A program made the position numbers and the translations under genes. The notes under the pieces are model-generated. The model did not search any database and was not told the DNA's origin. It worked only from the letters and a program-made list of their open reading frames with translations. From Alistipes sp. (GTDB lineage Bacteria > Bacteroidota > Bacteroidia > Bacteroidales > Rikenellaceae), in the NCBI GenBank assembly GCA_017520545.1, contig JAFXFM010000023.1, forward strand, positions 1 through 64,000: DNA of 64,000 nucleotides. The letters run 5' to 3'. Shown here piece by piece: positions 1 through 9,271 of this stretch (the first letter of the stretch is position 1; each line of letters opens with the position of its first letter).

Positions 1-153
1 GCTTTTCCTCCTTCGCGCCAAGGCAAAGTCTGCAAGCAGCCTCTGCGCTAGGCTTAATGTTCCATTTTCTTCCTTCTTGCAAGGCATAATCAAAGTAAAC
101 TTTGCTTCTGCCCTTACTTCGTGCGTCAGTTGGCGTCGGTTCCGTTTTTACAC
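1..153 (+). repeat. Dispersed repeat family B, truncated by the window edge
   Basis: The first ~65 nt closely match the reverse complement of 46785-46852, and the end (about 130-150) carries the GCGTCGGTTCCGTTTT tail shared with the copies at 39028 and 43021. The middle differs from the other copies. It is followed at 168-205 by GTTTTCC-type 7-bp repeats. No gene is visible in 1-445; short reading frames here lie inside repeats and have no coding character. Confidence 0.7.
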
Positions 154-212
154 TACAAGCAAAAACCGAAAAACTAAAAGTTTTCCGTTTTCCGCTTTCC
201 GTTTTACGTTAT

Positions 213-236
213 TTTCACTATCTTTGTGCGATTATG
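213..236 (+). promoter_or_regulatory. Probable promoter for pheT
   Basis: TATCTTTG at 219-226 matches the Bacteroidota -7 consensus TAnnTTTG. The block TTCACTATCTTTGTGCGATTATG is also found unchanged at 7431-7453 upstream of ettA. The start codon of pheT is ~210 nt downstream, so the transcript would carry a leader that contains a full repeat-A copy. Confidence 0.6.
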
Positions 237-283
237 TGCTTTGTTGTGCAAAATTTACCAATCAGAAACCCAAGAAAAGGGGA

Positions 284-404
284 AAATCGTAAATGATTGA
301 GGAAATTTTGTGCGTTGTTAGGCGGCAAATCCGCAGCATACTAATCGTATGTGAGGAGTTTGGCGACCGACGCAAGGTGCAAAATTTACCAATCAGAACG
401 ATTT
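284..404 (+). repeat. Repeat family A, single full copy (121 nt)
   Basis: Runs from AAATCGT (284-290) to ACGATTT (398-404), which are inverted repeats. Inside, TGATTG pairs with CAATCA, AAATTTTGTGC with GTGCAAAATTT (two G-U pairs), and CATAC with GTATG around a TAATC loop. The right end of another copy (GTGCAAAATTTACCAATCAG) lies just upstream at 246-265. The copy sits in the presumed leader of pheT. Confidence 0.8.
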
Positions 405-445
405 CAGGTATTTGAAACGAAAAGCAAGATTAAAAAATATAGAGT

Positions 446-2917
446 ATGAACATTTCATTTAATTGGTTGAAGAACTATGTTGATACCACTCTGACAGCTG
501 AGGAGGTAGCAACAGTTTTGACTGACATTGGTTTGGAGGTTGAGGGCTTCGAGAAGATTGAAACAATACGCGGTGGCTTGGCCGGCGTAGTTGTTGGCGA
601 GGTTCTCACTTGCGAGGACCACCCCGACTCAGACCACTTGCACATCACTACGGTCGATGTAGGCGGCGAGGCTCCATTGCAGATTGTTTGCGGTGCAGCA
701 AACTGCCGCAAAGGTTTGAAGGTTATGTGTGCCACGGTGGGAGCAGTACTCTACCCTGATGGTGGCGACGAGGAGTTCAAGATTAAGCGTTCGAAGATTC
801 GTGGTGTAGAGTCGCTTGGAATGTTGTGTGCCGAGGACGAGTTGGGCATAGGCTCATCACACGCAGGAATTATCGAGTTGCCTGCCGAGGCTGTGGTCGG
901 AACTCCCGCAAAGGAGTACTACAACATCTCGGACGACTATCTTATCGAGATTGGTTTGACACCAAACCGTATCGACGCTGCTTCGCACATCGGCGTAGCA
1001 CGCGACCTCGTAGCATATCTTCGCGCTCGTGGCGAGCAGGCAGAGTTGCGCCTACCAAGCGTAGAGGCTTTTGCCGTGGACAACCACGATTTGAAGATTG
1101 AGGTCGAGGTGGAAGACTCCGCTGCTTGCCCTCACTACACGGGCGTTACGGTTAAGGGTTGCAAAATTGCACCATCGCCGGATTGGATGCAGAACTCGCT
1201 CCGCGCTGCGGGCATCAACCCTAAAAATAACTTGGTGGATATCACAAACTACATACTCTTCGAGTTGGGACAGCCACTTCACGCCTTCGATGCCGAAAAG
1301 ATTGAGGGCGGAAAAATTGTGGTTAAGAAGTGCGCCGAGGGTACTCCGTTTGTTACGCTCGACGGCGTAGAGCGCAAACTCACCGCCGACGATTTGATGA
1401 TTTGCTCGGCTGAACGTCCAATGTGCATCGCAGGTGTTTACGGCGGCTTGGACTCGGGTGTAAGCGACACCACCACCGACATCTTCATCGAGTCGGCATA
1501 TTTCAACCCTGTATCGGTGCGTAAGACCGCAAAGCGTTTCGGTTTGAACACCGACTCTTCGTTCCGTTTCGAGCGAGGTATCGACCCTAACATTCAGATT
1601 TATGCTTTGAAACGTGCTGCACTTCTCTTTAAGGAGTTGGCTGGCGGAACAATATCGAGCGATATTTTCGATTCGAACACCGAGGCTGTCGAACCATTCC
1701 GTTTCGACTTCTCGGTAGCACGTGCGAAGTCGCTTATAGGCAAGGATATCCCGACCGAGACTTTCCGTACCATCATCGACGCCTTGGAGGTAAAGATAGA
1801 GAAGGAGGAGGGCGATGTATGGAGCGTTGCCGTACCTGCTTACCGCGTTGATGTTCAGCGCGAGGCGGACCTTATCGAGGATATTTTGCGAATCTACGGT
1901 TACAACAACGTCGAGGTTTCGGAGAAGGTTAATTCCACCCTTTCGTACGTTCAGAAGCCCGATAAGACTCGATTGACAAACCTTGTAGCCGATATGCTCA
2001 CCGCACGTGGTTACACCGAGATAATGTCGAACTCACTCACCAAGACCGCTTACTATGAGGGATTGAAGGCTTACCCTGCGGAGCAGTGTGTGAAGATTAT
2101 GAACCCACTCTCGGCAGACTTGGGCGTAATGCGACAGACCCTTCTGTTCAACACAATGGAGGCTGTGCAGCTCAACGCCAACCACCGCAACGGCGACTTG
2201 AAGATTTACGAGTTCGGAAACTGCTACTTCTACAACAAAGCAGAGGCGAAGGAGGGTGAGGAGGTTGCACCACTTGCATCGTACTCCGAGAACTACCGCT
2301 TGGCTATTGCCGTAACAGGCTTGGCTACACCGCAGTCGTGGAACCAGAAGGCGGAGCCTGCGTCGTTCTACACTCTGCGTGCTACGGTTGAGTTGCTGCT
2401 CCGTCGCTTCGGATTGGACATCTACGCCTTGCGCACCGAGTCTTTGGATAGCGATTTGTTTGGCGATGCAGTGGAGTTGTACCTCAACAACAAGCCATTT
2501 GCGCAGTTGGGACAGGTTAATACCAAAATTTGCAAGACATTCGACTTGAAGCAGGAGGTATTCTTCGCCGAGATCGACTTCGACCTCTTGTTGAAGGCTA
2601 CACGCAAACATAAGGTTGCAGCCACCGAGCTGTCGAAATACCCTGAGGTTAAGCGCGATTTGGCACTCCTCGTCGATAAGAATGTTTCGTTCTCGCAGCT
2701 GCGTGCTACGGCATTCGCTACCGAGAAGAAACTCTTGAAGAGCGTATCGTTGTTCGACGTATATGAGGGCGACAAGTTGCCTGAGGGTAAGAAATCGTAT
2801 GCATTGTCGTTTATCTTGGAGGACAAAAACCAGACCCTCAACGACAAGACTATCGAGCGTACAATGGCGGCATTGCAGTCAGCATTTGAGCACAAGCACG
2901 GCGCACAGATACGATAA
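446..2917 (+). CDS. pheT: Phenylalanine--tRNA ligase beta subunit
   Basis: Beta chain of the (alpha-beta)2 cytoplasmic enzyme that charges tRNA-Phe. The 823-residue length is normal for the full bacterial beta chain. An OB-fold tRNA-binding domain (about 39-150, with CEDHPDSDHLH), B3/4 and B5 domains, a catalytic-like core, and a C-terminal FDX-ACB anticodon-binding domain (about 730-822, with YPEVKRDLALLVD) can be followed. The B3/4 region is where editing of Tyr-tRNA-Phe occurs in this family. pheS is not within the window; separation of pheS and pheT is common in Bacteroidota. The ATG follows an AT-rich stretch without a Shine-Dalgarno sequence, usual for this phylum. A convergent terminator follows the stop. 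Confidence 0.97.
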   Translation: MNISFNWLKNYVDTTLTAEEVATVLTDIGLEVEGFEKIETIRGGLAGVVVGEVLTCEDHPDSDHLHITTVDVGGEAPLQIVCGAANCRKGLKVMCATVGAVLYPDGGDEEFKIKRSKIRGVESLGMLCAEDELGIGSSHAGIIELPAEAVVGTPAKEYYNISDDYLIEIGLTPNRIDAASHIGVARDLVAYLRARGEQAELRLPSVEAFAVDNHDLKIEVEVEDSAACPHYTGVTVKGCKIAPSPDWMQNSLRAAGINPKNNLVDITNYILFELGQPLHAFDAEKIEGGKIVVKKCAEGTPFVTLDGVERKLTADDLMICSAERPMCIAGVYGGLDSGVSDTTTDIFIESAYFNPVSVRKTAKRFGLNTDSSFRFERGIDPNIQIYALKRAALLFKELAGGTISSDIFDSNTEAVEPFRFDFSVARAKSLIGKDIPTETFRTIIDALEVKIEKEEGDVWSVAVPAYRVDVQREADLIEDILRIYGYNNVEVSEKVNSTLSYVQKPDKTRLTNLVADMLTARGYTEIMSNSLTKTAYYEGLKAYPAEQCVKIMNPLSADLGVMRQTLLFNTMEAVQLNANHRNGDLKIYEFGNCYFYNKAEAKEGEEVAPLASYSENYRLAIAVTGLATPQSWNQKAEPASFYTLRATVELLLRRFGLDIYALRTESLDSDLFGDAVELYLNNKPFAQLGQVNTKICKTFDLKQEVFFAEIDFDLLLKATRKHKVAATELSKYPEVKRDLALLVDKNVSFSQLRATAFATEKKLLKSVSLFDVYEGDKLPEGKKSYALSFILEDKNQTLNDKTIERTMAALQSAFEHKHGAQIR

Positions 2918-2932
2918 CAACCTATTGATAGC

Positions 2933-2964
2933 AAAAAAGAGCAGCCTTTCGACTGCTCTTTTTT
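2933..2964. terminator. Bidirectional terminator between pheT and fabG
   Basis: AAAAAAGAGCAG and CTGCTCTTTTTT form a perfect 12-bp stem around an 8-nt loop, with A and T runs on the two sides. It lies between the convergent ends of pheT and fabG and can serve both. Confidence 0.85.
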
Positions 2965-2983
2965 GTATATGGCTATGGCACTA

Positions 2984-3727
2984 TTACCTCATACAACCTG
3001 TTACTTTTACTACCTCGCCGCTGATATATGAGGACATATCGCTTGCGAGGAAGAGGGCAACATTGGCTATCTCGTCGGCTGTACCCATACGTCCGAGCGA
3101 CACGGAGGAGATAATCGCTTGCTTGGTTGCATCATTGAGTTTGTCGGTCATATCGGTTTCGATAAAGCCCGGGGCGATAGCGTTGCAGCGGATACCTCGT
3201 GCACCCATCTCCTTGGCGAATGACATCGTAAGACCTATGAGTCCCGCCTTCGATGCAGCGTAGTTACACTGTCCGGCATTTCCGTTAGTGCCCACTACCG
3301 ACGACATATTTATAATAGAGCCCGCACGACGACGCGCCATAGCAGGGGTTACGGCGTGAGTGAAATTGAATGCCGATTTGAGATTGGTATCGATAATCGA
3401 ATCCCACTGCTCCTCGCCCATTCGCATCATCAAGCCGTCCTTGGTCTGACCTGCGTTATTCACAAGTATATCAATCTGTCCGAACTCGGCAATGACCTTC
3501 TCGACAACATTGTGCGCATCGGCAAAGTCGGCGGCATTCGATGCAAAACCCACGGCGCTCACACCCAATGCCTCAACTTCGGCAACGAGCGACTCGGCAG
3601 CGGCGACCGACGAAAGATATGTAAAGGCGATGTTTGCACCATTTTCGGCAAATCGCAAAGCAATGGCACGACCAATACCACGTGTGGCTCCTGTAATGAG
3701 CGCAACCTTTCCTTCAAGCAGTTTCAT
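2984..3727 (-). CDS. fabG: 3-oxoacyl-[acyl-carrier-protein] reductase
   Basis: NADPH-dependent reduction of 3-oxoacyl-ACP in the fatty acid elongation cycle; cytosolic. The 247 residues show the short-chain dehydrogenase plan: TGATRGIGRAIA cofactor loop near residue 14, NNAG at about 90, and the catalytic Ser (NMSSV), Tyr and Lys (YAASK) near 140-160. The C-terminal SGEVVKVTGC resembles the usual SGxxLxVxGG ending. It is transcribed alone, leftward, from a good -7 box. Other SDR substrates cannot be excluded from sequence alone, but the close FabG-like length and motifs make FabG the best call. Confidence 0.9.
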   Translation of the reverse strand: MKLLEGKVALITGATRGIGRAIALRFAENGANIAFTYLSSVAAAESLVAEVEALGVSAVGFASNAADFADAHNVVEKVIAEFGQIDILVNNAGQTKDGLMMRMGEEQWDSIIDTNLKSAFNFTHAVTPAMARRRAGSIINMSSVVGTNGNAGQCNYAASKAGLIGLTMSFAKEMGARGIRCNAIAPGFIETDMTDKLNDATKQAIISSVSLGRMGTADEIANVALFLASDMSSYISGEVVKVTGCMR

Positions 3728-3753
3728 ACTATAATTTGTTTATAAGTTTAGTG

Positions 3754-3761
3754 CAAAGATA
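3754..3761 (-). promoter_or_regulatory. -7 box of the fabG promoter
   Basis: On the minus strand this reads TATCTTTG, matching TAnnTTTG. It lies 27 nt upstream of the fabG ATG. Confidence 0.6.
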
Positions 3762-3784
3762 GTATTTTTATTTGAAAAAACTCG

Positions 3785-3822
3785 TAACTTCGCAAAGCGA
3801 AGATGCTCAATTTTGAGACAAC
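3785..3822 (+). promoter_or_regulatory. Probable glyA promoter with two small palindromes
   Basis: TAACTTCG (3785-3792) is a near match to the -7 consensus. It runs into the hairpin CTTCGC-AAA-GCGAAG and, 4 nt later, CTCAA-TT-TTGAG. The hairpins could be an operator or leader structure for glyA; this is inference. Confidence 0.4.
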
Positions 3823-3843
3823 AACAAATAAATATATAGAGTT

Positions 3844-5124
3844 ATGAAGTTAGACGCACAAATTTTCGACCTTATCTCCGAGGAGCGTGCTCGCCAAATG
3901 CGAGGCATTGAACTTATCGCATCGGAGAACTTTGTTAGCGAGCAGGTGATGAACGCTATGGGCTCGGTATTGACAAACAAGTATGCTGAGGGCTACCCTG
4001 CGGCTCGTTACTATGGCGGCTGCGAGGTTGTGGATAAGGTGGAGAGCCTTGCTATTGAGCGACTCTGCAAAATCTATGGCGCCGAGTATGCCAACGTACA
4101 GCCACACTCGGGCGCACAGGCAAATATGGCGGTATTCTTTGCGGTATTGAAGCCGGGAGATACATTCCTCGGACTTAACCTCTCACACGGCGGCCACCTC
4201 TCACACGGTTCGGCAGTAAATATGTCGGGAACCTACTTCAACGCTGTAAGCTACTCGGTACGCGAGGAGGACGGACGTGTTGATTACGAAGAGATGGAGC
4301 AAAAGGCGTTGGAATGCAAGCCAAAGCTTATCGTGGGCGGTGCTTCGGCGTATTCGCGCGAGTGGGATTACAAGCGTATGCGCGAGATTGCCGATAAGGT
4401 TGGTGCTTTGTTGATGATCGATATGGCTCACACCGCAGGTCTTATCGCTGCGGGCTTGCTCGAAAACCCTGTTAAGTATGCGCATATCGTAACTTCGACC
4501 ACCCACAAGACCTTGCGTGGTCCTCGTGGCGGTATCATCTTGCTCGGCAAGGATTTCGACAATCCGTGGGGTTTGACCACTCCGAAGGGCGTAGTAAAGA
4601 AGATGTCGCAGATACTCAACTCTGCCGTATTCCCCGGTATTCAGGGCGGACCACTCGAACACGTAATTGCAGCGAAGGCTGTCGCATTTGGTGAGGCTTT
4701 GACTCCGGAGTATAAGGAGTATCAGCAGCAGGTTGTTCGCAATGCACAGGCGTTGTCGGCAGCACTCACAGCTCGTGGTTACAAGATTGTTTCGGGCGGC
4801 ACGGACAACCACCTCATCTTGGTTGATTTGCGCACCAAGTTCCCTGAATTGACGGGTAAGGTTGCCGAGAAGGCTCTCGTAGCAGCAGACATCACCACAA
4901 ACAAGAATATGGTACCATTCGACTCTCGTTCGGCTTTCCAGACTTCGGGATTGCGCTTCGGAACACCTGCCATCACCACTCGTGGTTTGAAGGAGGATAA
5001 GATGGAGTATATCGCCGAGTTGATTGACCGCGTATTGTCCGACGCCGAGAACGAGGAGAATATCGCTGCTGTTCGCAAAGACGTAAATGCGTTGATGGAG
5101 CAGTACCCTCTCTTTGCTTGGTAA
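3844..5124 (+). CDS. glyA: Serine hydroxymethyltransferase
   Basis: PLP enzyme converting serine and tetrahydrofolate to glycine and 5,10-methylene-THF, the main one-carbon supply. The 426 residues match the family length. The [10 protein letters not shown] and [15 protein letters not shown] motifs are near the N-terminus. The PLP lysine is in [14 protein letters not shown] at about residue 222-225, and [11 protein letters not shown] holds the cofactor-binding Asp/His. Single gene with an upstream -7-like box and palindromes. A lipoprotein gene starts 19 nt after the stop, but the functional link is doubtful. Confidence 0.97.
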   Translation: MKLDAQIFDLISEERARQMRGIELIASENFVSEQVMNAMGSVLTNKYAEGYPAARYYGGCEVVDKVESLAIERLCKIYGAEYANVQPHSGAQANMAVFFAVLKPGDTFLGLNLSHGGHLSHGSAVNMSGTYFNAVSYSVREEDGRVDYEEMEQKALECKPKLIVGGASAYSREWDYKRMREIADKVGALLMIDMAHTAGLIAAGLLENPVKYAHIVTSTTHKTLRGPRGGIILLGKDFDNPWGLTTPKGVVKKMSQILNSAVFPGIQGGPLEHVIAAKAVAFGEALTPEYKEYQQQVVRNAQALSAALTARGYKIVSGGTDNHLILVDLRTKFPELTGKVAEKALVAADITTNKNMVPFDSRSAFQTSGLRFGTPAITTRGLKEDKMEYIAELIDRVLSDAENEENIAAVRKDVNALMEQYPLFAW

Positions 5125-5143
5125 CGTGTAAAATAGTAGTTTT

Positions 5144-6340
5144 ATGATGCTCTACGCCTACATAGTCAGCGCTTTAATGTTGCTCTTTGCATCGTGTGCT
5201 CCCTCATACGATGACTCGTCGGTTCGGGATAGACTCGACGAGTTGGAGCAACGTATAGATGAATTGGAAGCTCAATGCGACAAGGCTGACGAAGATATAG
5301 CTGCTCTGCGAGCCATTATAGAGGTATTGCAGAGCAGGGACTACGTAACTTCTGTTACGCCCATTATGAATGGCGAGGAGGTTGTCGGCTACACAATAAC
5401 TTTTGCCAAGAGCGACCCTATAACCATAAACAACTGCGACTGCAAAGAGGACGAGGAGTGCATTATTGTTGGTATCACCGATAGCGAAACAGAGGTTGTT
5501 ATTACCCTCTCTGACGGTAGCACAATCACCATTCCGAAGGGTACCATTCCGCCCCCAACCGACTACTGCGAGAAGTTGGAGGATGTAGAGTTTATGCGCT
5601 ATTGCTACGAAAAGTTCGATATCAATGGCGACAAGGTTCTCTCCGAGAGTGAGGCGAAGGCCATTCGTGCCATTAACATCGACTCAAAGCAGAATATCTA
5701 CTCGGTAAAGGGCATTGAGCATTTTGTCAATTTGGAGAGTTTTCAGGCGTATAATGCAATTGCACTGCGCACCCTCGACCTCTCCAAAAATACAAATCTG
5801 CGAACAATCAAGGAACAAGCACTCTACAAGTGCCACGGCTTGGAGAGTGTGATACTTCCTTCGACTATCGAAACAATTGAGGGGGATGCCTTTCACAACT
5901 GCCCAAAGCTCGCCTCTATCAATATACCAGATGGGGTAAAAAGCATTGGCAGTTACGCCTTTGCCGGCGATTTGCAACTCGCCGAAATCACTCTTCCGCA
6001 GAGCATTGAAACAATCGGTAGAAACGCCTTTGCCGCTACGGGATTGCTCTCGTTAGTTCTGCCCGAAGGCGTCACTGTTACCTCGCAAGATATGTGCTAC
6101 AACTGCCAAAAGCTCACAAGCCTGACACTTCCGACAACAATCACAAACATCGGATATCATTCGTTCGATGAGTGCAATGCGCTTGTTGAGATTCACTGCA
6201 AGGCGACTACCCCACCGACATTGGAACAATACGCCTTTGAGGATGTAGTTACGGGGCGTAAAATATACGTTCCGCACGACTCGGTCGAGGCGTACAAAGC
6301 GGCTTGGAGTGACTTTGCCGACCAGATTATTGGCGAATAG
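5144..6340 (+). CDS. BspA-like leucine-rich-repeat lipoprotein with N-terminal coiled coil
   Basis: Predicted surface or periplasmic lipoprotein of 398 residues. A short hydrophobic signal ends in the lipobox LFASC (Cys at about 18), although the n-region lacks Lys/Arg, which is unusual. Residues 25-65 are a coiled coil (DRLDELEQRIDELEAQ), followed by a segment like the DUF4988 domain found at the N-terminus of Bacteroidales surface proteins. At about 150-165, DINGDKVLSESEA has the spacing of an EF-hand or dockerin calcium loop. From about 190 on come LRR_5/BspA-type repeats (LPSTIETIEGDAFHNCPKL and similar). The binding partner is unknown. Confidence 0.8.
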   Translation: MMLYAYIVSALMLLFASCAPSYDDSSVRDRLDELEQRIDELEAQCDKADEDIAALRAIIEVLQSRDYVTSVTPIMNGEEVVGYTITFAKSDPITINNCDCKEDEECIIVGITDSETEVVITLSDGSTITIPKGTIPPPTDYCEKLEDVEFMRYCYEKFDINGDKVLSESEAKAIRAINIDSKQNIYSVKGIEHFVNLESFQAYNAIALRTLDLSKNTNLRTIKEQALYKCHGLESVILPSTIETIEGDAFHNCPKLASINIPDGVKSIGSYAFAGDLQLAEITLPQSIETIGRNAFAATGLLSLVLPEGVTVTSQDMCYNCQKLTSLTLPTTITNIGYHSFDECNALVEIHCKATTPPTLEQYAFEDVVTGRKIYVPHDSVEAYKAAWSDFADQIIGE

Positions 6341-6343
6341 AGG

Positions 6344-7384
6344 CTACTTGGCTCGCAACTTTTGCCAAAGACTTTTAGGCTCTGACTCATACTTATCAAG
6401 GGCTGCGGACATTAGTTCGCGCCCTTTTTCTACTATCTCCTTCGCCAAAGCGTAGTCCGAGATATCGCCATAGGCGTCGAACGGCATCTGCACCAAAATC
6501 TCGGGCTTACACAACTCCACCATAAGTTGCGAATTGCGCTGATTCATAATCGAAAATGTGCGGTCGATAATGCCGTAGAAGTTGCCGTCCCAATCGAGTT
6601 CGGGCAGGGTGTCGATATTCTCCTCGCGAAATGTGCGCACTTCGCGAACGACCTCCAACCCTTTGGCTCCGAGCGCTTTCAACTTGGCGAAAAGCGACAC
6701 TTCGGCATCGTTGGTCATCGTGGTAGCCAACGCCTTAACCTCCTCGCGCTTTGTAACTTGCAACTGCGCATAGTCGGCACTTTTCTTCTCGGCATCGGCA
6801 ATGGTTGTGCGTATGGCAGCAACATCAAAATAGTTCACGTCGAAACCCACCAATATATCGCCCTTGGTGCGCACTACCCTATTCAGCGGCAGGCAGTTGG
6901 TGGAGTGTCCGTCAATCAGCACCGTATTGCCATACGGAATGGGTTTGAATAGCGACGGAATAGACATCGAAGCACGAATTGCAGCGAACAAATCGCCCTT
7001 GTCGAGCACCACCTCCTCGCCCGTATAGAGGTCGGTAGCAATAGCGGAGAATGGCAGTGGCATATCCTCGATTTGTACATCGGGGACAACCTGCTTCATC
7101 GCCTCGATAATTTTTTCACCCTTAACGATATGGCTCATCGAGAACGAGAAATCCATCAGCGAAAACACTTTGCGCGTATCGAGCGAAAAGAGCCACTTTT
7201 TGAACTCTGCAAGATGACCGGCAGCATAGACTCCGCCAATCAACGCTCCCACCGAAGTTCCTGCAACAGCCGAAACCTCATATCCGCGCTCGGCAAGCAC
7301 CTCCAATGCGCCAATATATGCAAATCCTCGTGGCCCGCCACTCGACAGGGCAAGCGCCACTCTTTTTTTCTTTCGTTGTGCCAT
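6344..7384 (-). CDS. Patatin-like phospholipase
   Basis: Serine acyl hydrolase of the patatin/RssA-NTE type, 346 residues from the ATG at 7384; a TTG three codons upstream would extend it but is less likely. The oxyanion loop SSGGPRGFAYIG is near residue 15 and the nucleophile elbow GTSVG near 43. The catalytic Asp lies in LIDGHSTN, where the family usually has DG[GA], so His replaces the third residue. No signal peptide is visible, suggesting a cytosolic or membrane-peripheral enzyme. The substrate is unknown. Its stop is 3 nt from the convergent LRR gene. Confidence 0.85.
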   Translation of the reverse strand: MAQRKKKRVALALSSGGPRGFAYIGALEVLAERGYEVSAVAGTSVGALIGGVYAAGHLAEFKKWLFSLDTRKVFSLMDFSFSMSHIVKGEKIIEAMKQVVPDVQIEDMPLPFSAIATDLYTGEEVVLDKGDLFAAIRASMSIPSLFKPIPYGNTVLIDGHSTNCLPLNRVVRTKGDILVGFDVNYFDVAAIRTTIADAEKKSADYAQLQVTKREEVKALATTMTNDAEVSLFAKLKALGAKGLEVVREVRTFREENIDTLPELDWDGNFYGIIDRTFSIMNQRNSQLMVELCKPEILVQMPFDAYGDISDYALAKEIVEKGRELMSAALDKYESEPKSLWQKLRAK

Positions 7385-7404
7385 ACTTTTCAATTTATCT
7401 TTTA

Positions 7405-7412
7405 CAAAGATA
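7405..7412 (-). promoter_or_regulatory. -7 box of the patatin-gene promoter
   Basis: Reads TATCTTTG on the minus strand, 20 nt upstream of the ATG. It is back-to-back with the ettA promoter. Confidence 0.6.
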
Positions 7413-7419
7413 ACGATTA

Positions 7420-7453
7420 TTTGGAATTATTTCACTATCTTTGTGCGATTATG
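7420..7453 (+). promoter_or_regulatory. Probable ettA promoter
   Basis: TATCTTTG at 7436-7443 fits the -7 consensus. The nearest TTTG (7420-7423) is only 12 nt upstream, closer than the usual ~20. A 24-nt block around the -7 box is identical to the one at 213-236 before pheT. Confidence 0.6.
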
Positions 7454-7488
7454 GTCAAAACGACAATAAAATAAAAACTAAATATATT

Positions 7489-9168
7489 ATGGCAGACGAA
7501 AAAATCATCTTCTCGATGGTGGGTGTGAGCAAGACCTTTCAAAATCAAAAGAAGGTCTTGAACAACATCTACCTATCGTTCTTCTATGGAGCGAAAATCG
7601 GTATTATCGGTTTGAACGGCTCCGGTAAATCTACCCTGATGAAAATTATCGCAGGTATCGACAAAAACTACCAGGGCGAGGTTGTATTTTCGCCGGGTTA
7701 CACCGTAGGTTACTTGGAGCAGGAGCCGCAACTCGACAACAACAAGACCGTAAAGGAGGTTGTTGAGGAGGGCTGCGCCGAAACAGCCGCTTTGCTCAAA
7801 GAGTACGAGGAGATTAATATGAAACTCTGCGAGCCGATGGACGACGACGAGATGGCTCGTCTTATTGAGCGTCAGGGCGAACTATACGAGAAGATTGACC
7901 ACGTGAATGGTTGGGAGTTGGATAGCGTATTGGAGCGTGCTATGGACGCTCTGCGATGCCCTGCACCCGACGAGAATGTCGCCCACCTTTCGGGTGGAGA
8001 ACGCCGTCGTGTGGCGTTGTGCCGTCTGTTGTTGCAGCAGCCCGATGTATTGTTGCTCGACGAGCCTACCAACCACCTCGATGCCGAGTCTATCGACTGG
8101 TTGGAGCAGCACTTGCAGCAGTATAAGGGTACGGTAATTGCCGTAACCCACGACCGTTACTTCTTGGACAACGTAGCGGGTTGGATTCTCGAACTCGACC
8201 GTGGCGAGGGCATACCTTGGAAGGGCAACTACTCGGGTTGGCTCGACCAGAAGACCAAGCGTATGGCTATGGAGGAGAAGCAGGAGTCGAAGCGTCGCAA
8301 GACTTTGGAGCGCGAGTTGGAGTGGGTTAATATGAACCCATCGGGACGCCGTGCCAAGAGTAAGGCTCGTCTGTCAGCCTACGACAAGATGCTCAACGAG
8401 GATACAAAGCAGAAGGAGGAGAAGCTCGAAATCTACATCCCGAACGGACCTCGCTTGGGCGATGTTGTTATCGAGGCTCACGGTGTATCGAAGGCGTTTG
8501 GCGACCGCGTACTATACGAGGGCTTGGACTTCAAGTTGCCACCTGCCGGTATTGTGGGTGTAATTGGTCCTAACGGAACGGGTAAGACCACATTGTTCCG
8601 TATGATTATGGGCTTGGAGGAGCCAACAAGCGGAACTTTCACCGTAGGTCAGACCGTAAAACTTGCATACGTCGATCAGCAGCACAAGTCTATTGACCCC
8701 GAGAAGACTGTCTACGAGGTTATCTCACAGAATAGCGAGTGGGTGCAGTTGGGCAACCGTCAGGTGCCGGCTCGTGCCTATGTAGCACGCTTCAACTTTA
8801 CGGGCGCAGACCAAGAGAAGAAGTGTGGCGTTTTGTCGGGTGGAGAGCGTAACCGCTTGCACCTTGCGTTGGCATTGAAGGAGGAGGGCAACGTAATCTT
8901 GCTCGATGAGCCTACCAACGATATCGATGTAAACACATTGCGTGCATTGGAGGAGGGCTTGGAGCACTTCGCAGGTTGCGCTGTGGTTATCTCGCACGAC
9001 CGTTGGTTCTTGGACCGTATTGCTACGCATATTCTCTCGTTCGAGGGCGACTCGAAGGTAGTGTTCTACGAGGGTTCATATTCGGAGTACGAGGAGTGGA
9101 AGAAGAATCAGGGTATGGACACCACCCCACACCGAGTAAAGTACCGCAAATTGGTTGAGAACCAATAA
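7489..9168 (+). CDS. ettA: Energy-dependent translational throttle protein (ABC-F)
   Basis: Ribosome-associated ABC-F ATPase that in E. coli gates the first peptide bond according to ATP/ADP ratio. The 559 residues contain two ATPase domains: Walker A GLNGSGKST and signature LSGGERRRVALC in the first, Walker A GPNGTGKTT and signature LSGGERNRLHLA in the second, with LLLDEPTNHLD and LLDEPTNDID. The charged linker between them (about 255-310) is typical of the P-site-contacting region. No membrane segment. The ATG at 7489 is preferred over an upstream TTG because family members begin at this point. Confidence 0.95.
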   Translation: MADEKIIFSMVGVSKTFQNQKKVLNNIYLSFFYGAKIGIIGLNGSGKSTLMKIIAGIDKNYQGEVVFSPGYTVGYLEQEPQLDNNKTVKEVVEEGCAETAALLKEYEEINMKLCEPMDDDEMARLIERQGELYEKIDHVNGWELDSVLERAMDALRCPAPDENVAHLSGGERRRVALCRLLLQQPDVLLLDEPTNHLDAESIDWLEQHLQQYKGTVIAVTHDRYFLDNVAGWILELDRGEGIPWKGNYSGWLDQKTKRMAMEEKQESKRRKTLERELEWVNMNPSGRRAKSKARLSAYDKMLNEDTKQKEEKLEIYIPNGPRLGDVVIEAHGVSKAFGDRVLYEGLDFKLPPAGIVGVIGPNGTGKTTLFRMIMGLEEPTSGTFTVGQTVKLAYVDQQHKSIDPEKTVYEVISQNSEWVQLGNRQVPARAYVARFNFTGADQEKKCGVLSGGERNRLHLALALKEEGNVILLDEPTNDIDVNTLRALEEGLEHFAGCAVVISHDRWFLDRIATHILSFEGDSKVVFYEGSYSEYEEWKKNQGMDTTPHRVKYRKLVENQ

Positions 9169-9171
9169 ACA

Positions 9172-9262
9172 GCCATTAGCCATTGGCCGTTAGCCATTGG
9201 CTTAAATAGATATTACAAATTAAACAAAGCTAATGGCTAAAAGCTAACAGCTAATAGCCTCA
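9172..9262. repeat. Heptamer repeat cluster (TAGCCAT type)
   Basis: Two blocks of 7-bp repeats, AGCCATTAGCCATTGGC and the inverted GCTAATGGCTAAAAGC, fill the spacer between ettA and hisS. The inverted blocks could fold into a stem. Confidence 0.8.
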
Positions 9263-9271
9263 AAAAAAATT

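Noticed and set aside
77..296. Small genes in the first 300 nt
   Set aside because: Both frames are made of family-B repeat, heptamer repeats and the pheT promoter; no conserved features.
284..404. Riboswitch or T-box leader of pheT
   Set aside because: The same element stands before aroE and also after genes or in tandem, in one orientation regardless of gene direction, so it is not specific to pheT.
5144..5160. Functional operon glyA-LRR lipoprotein
   Set aside because: The 19-nt gap allows cotranscription, but the products have unrelated roles and no evidence of coupling is visible.
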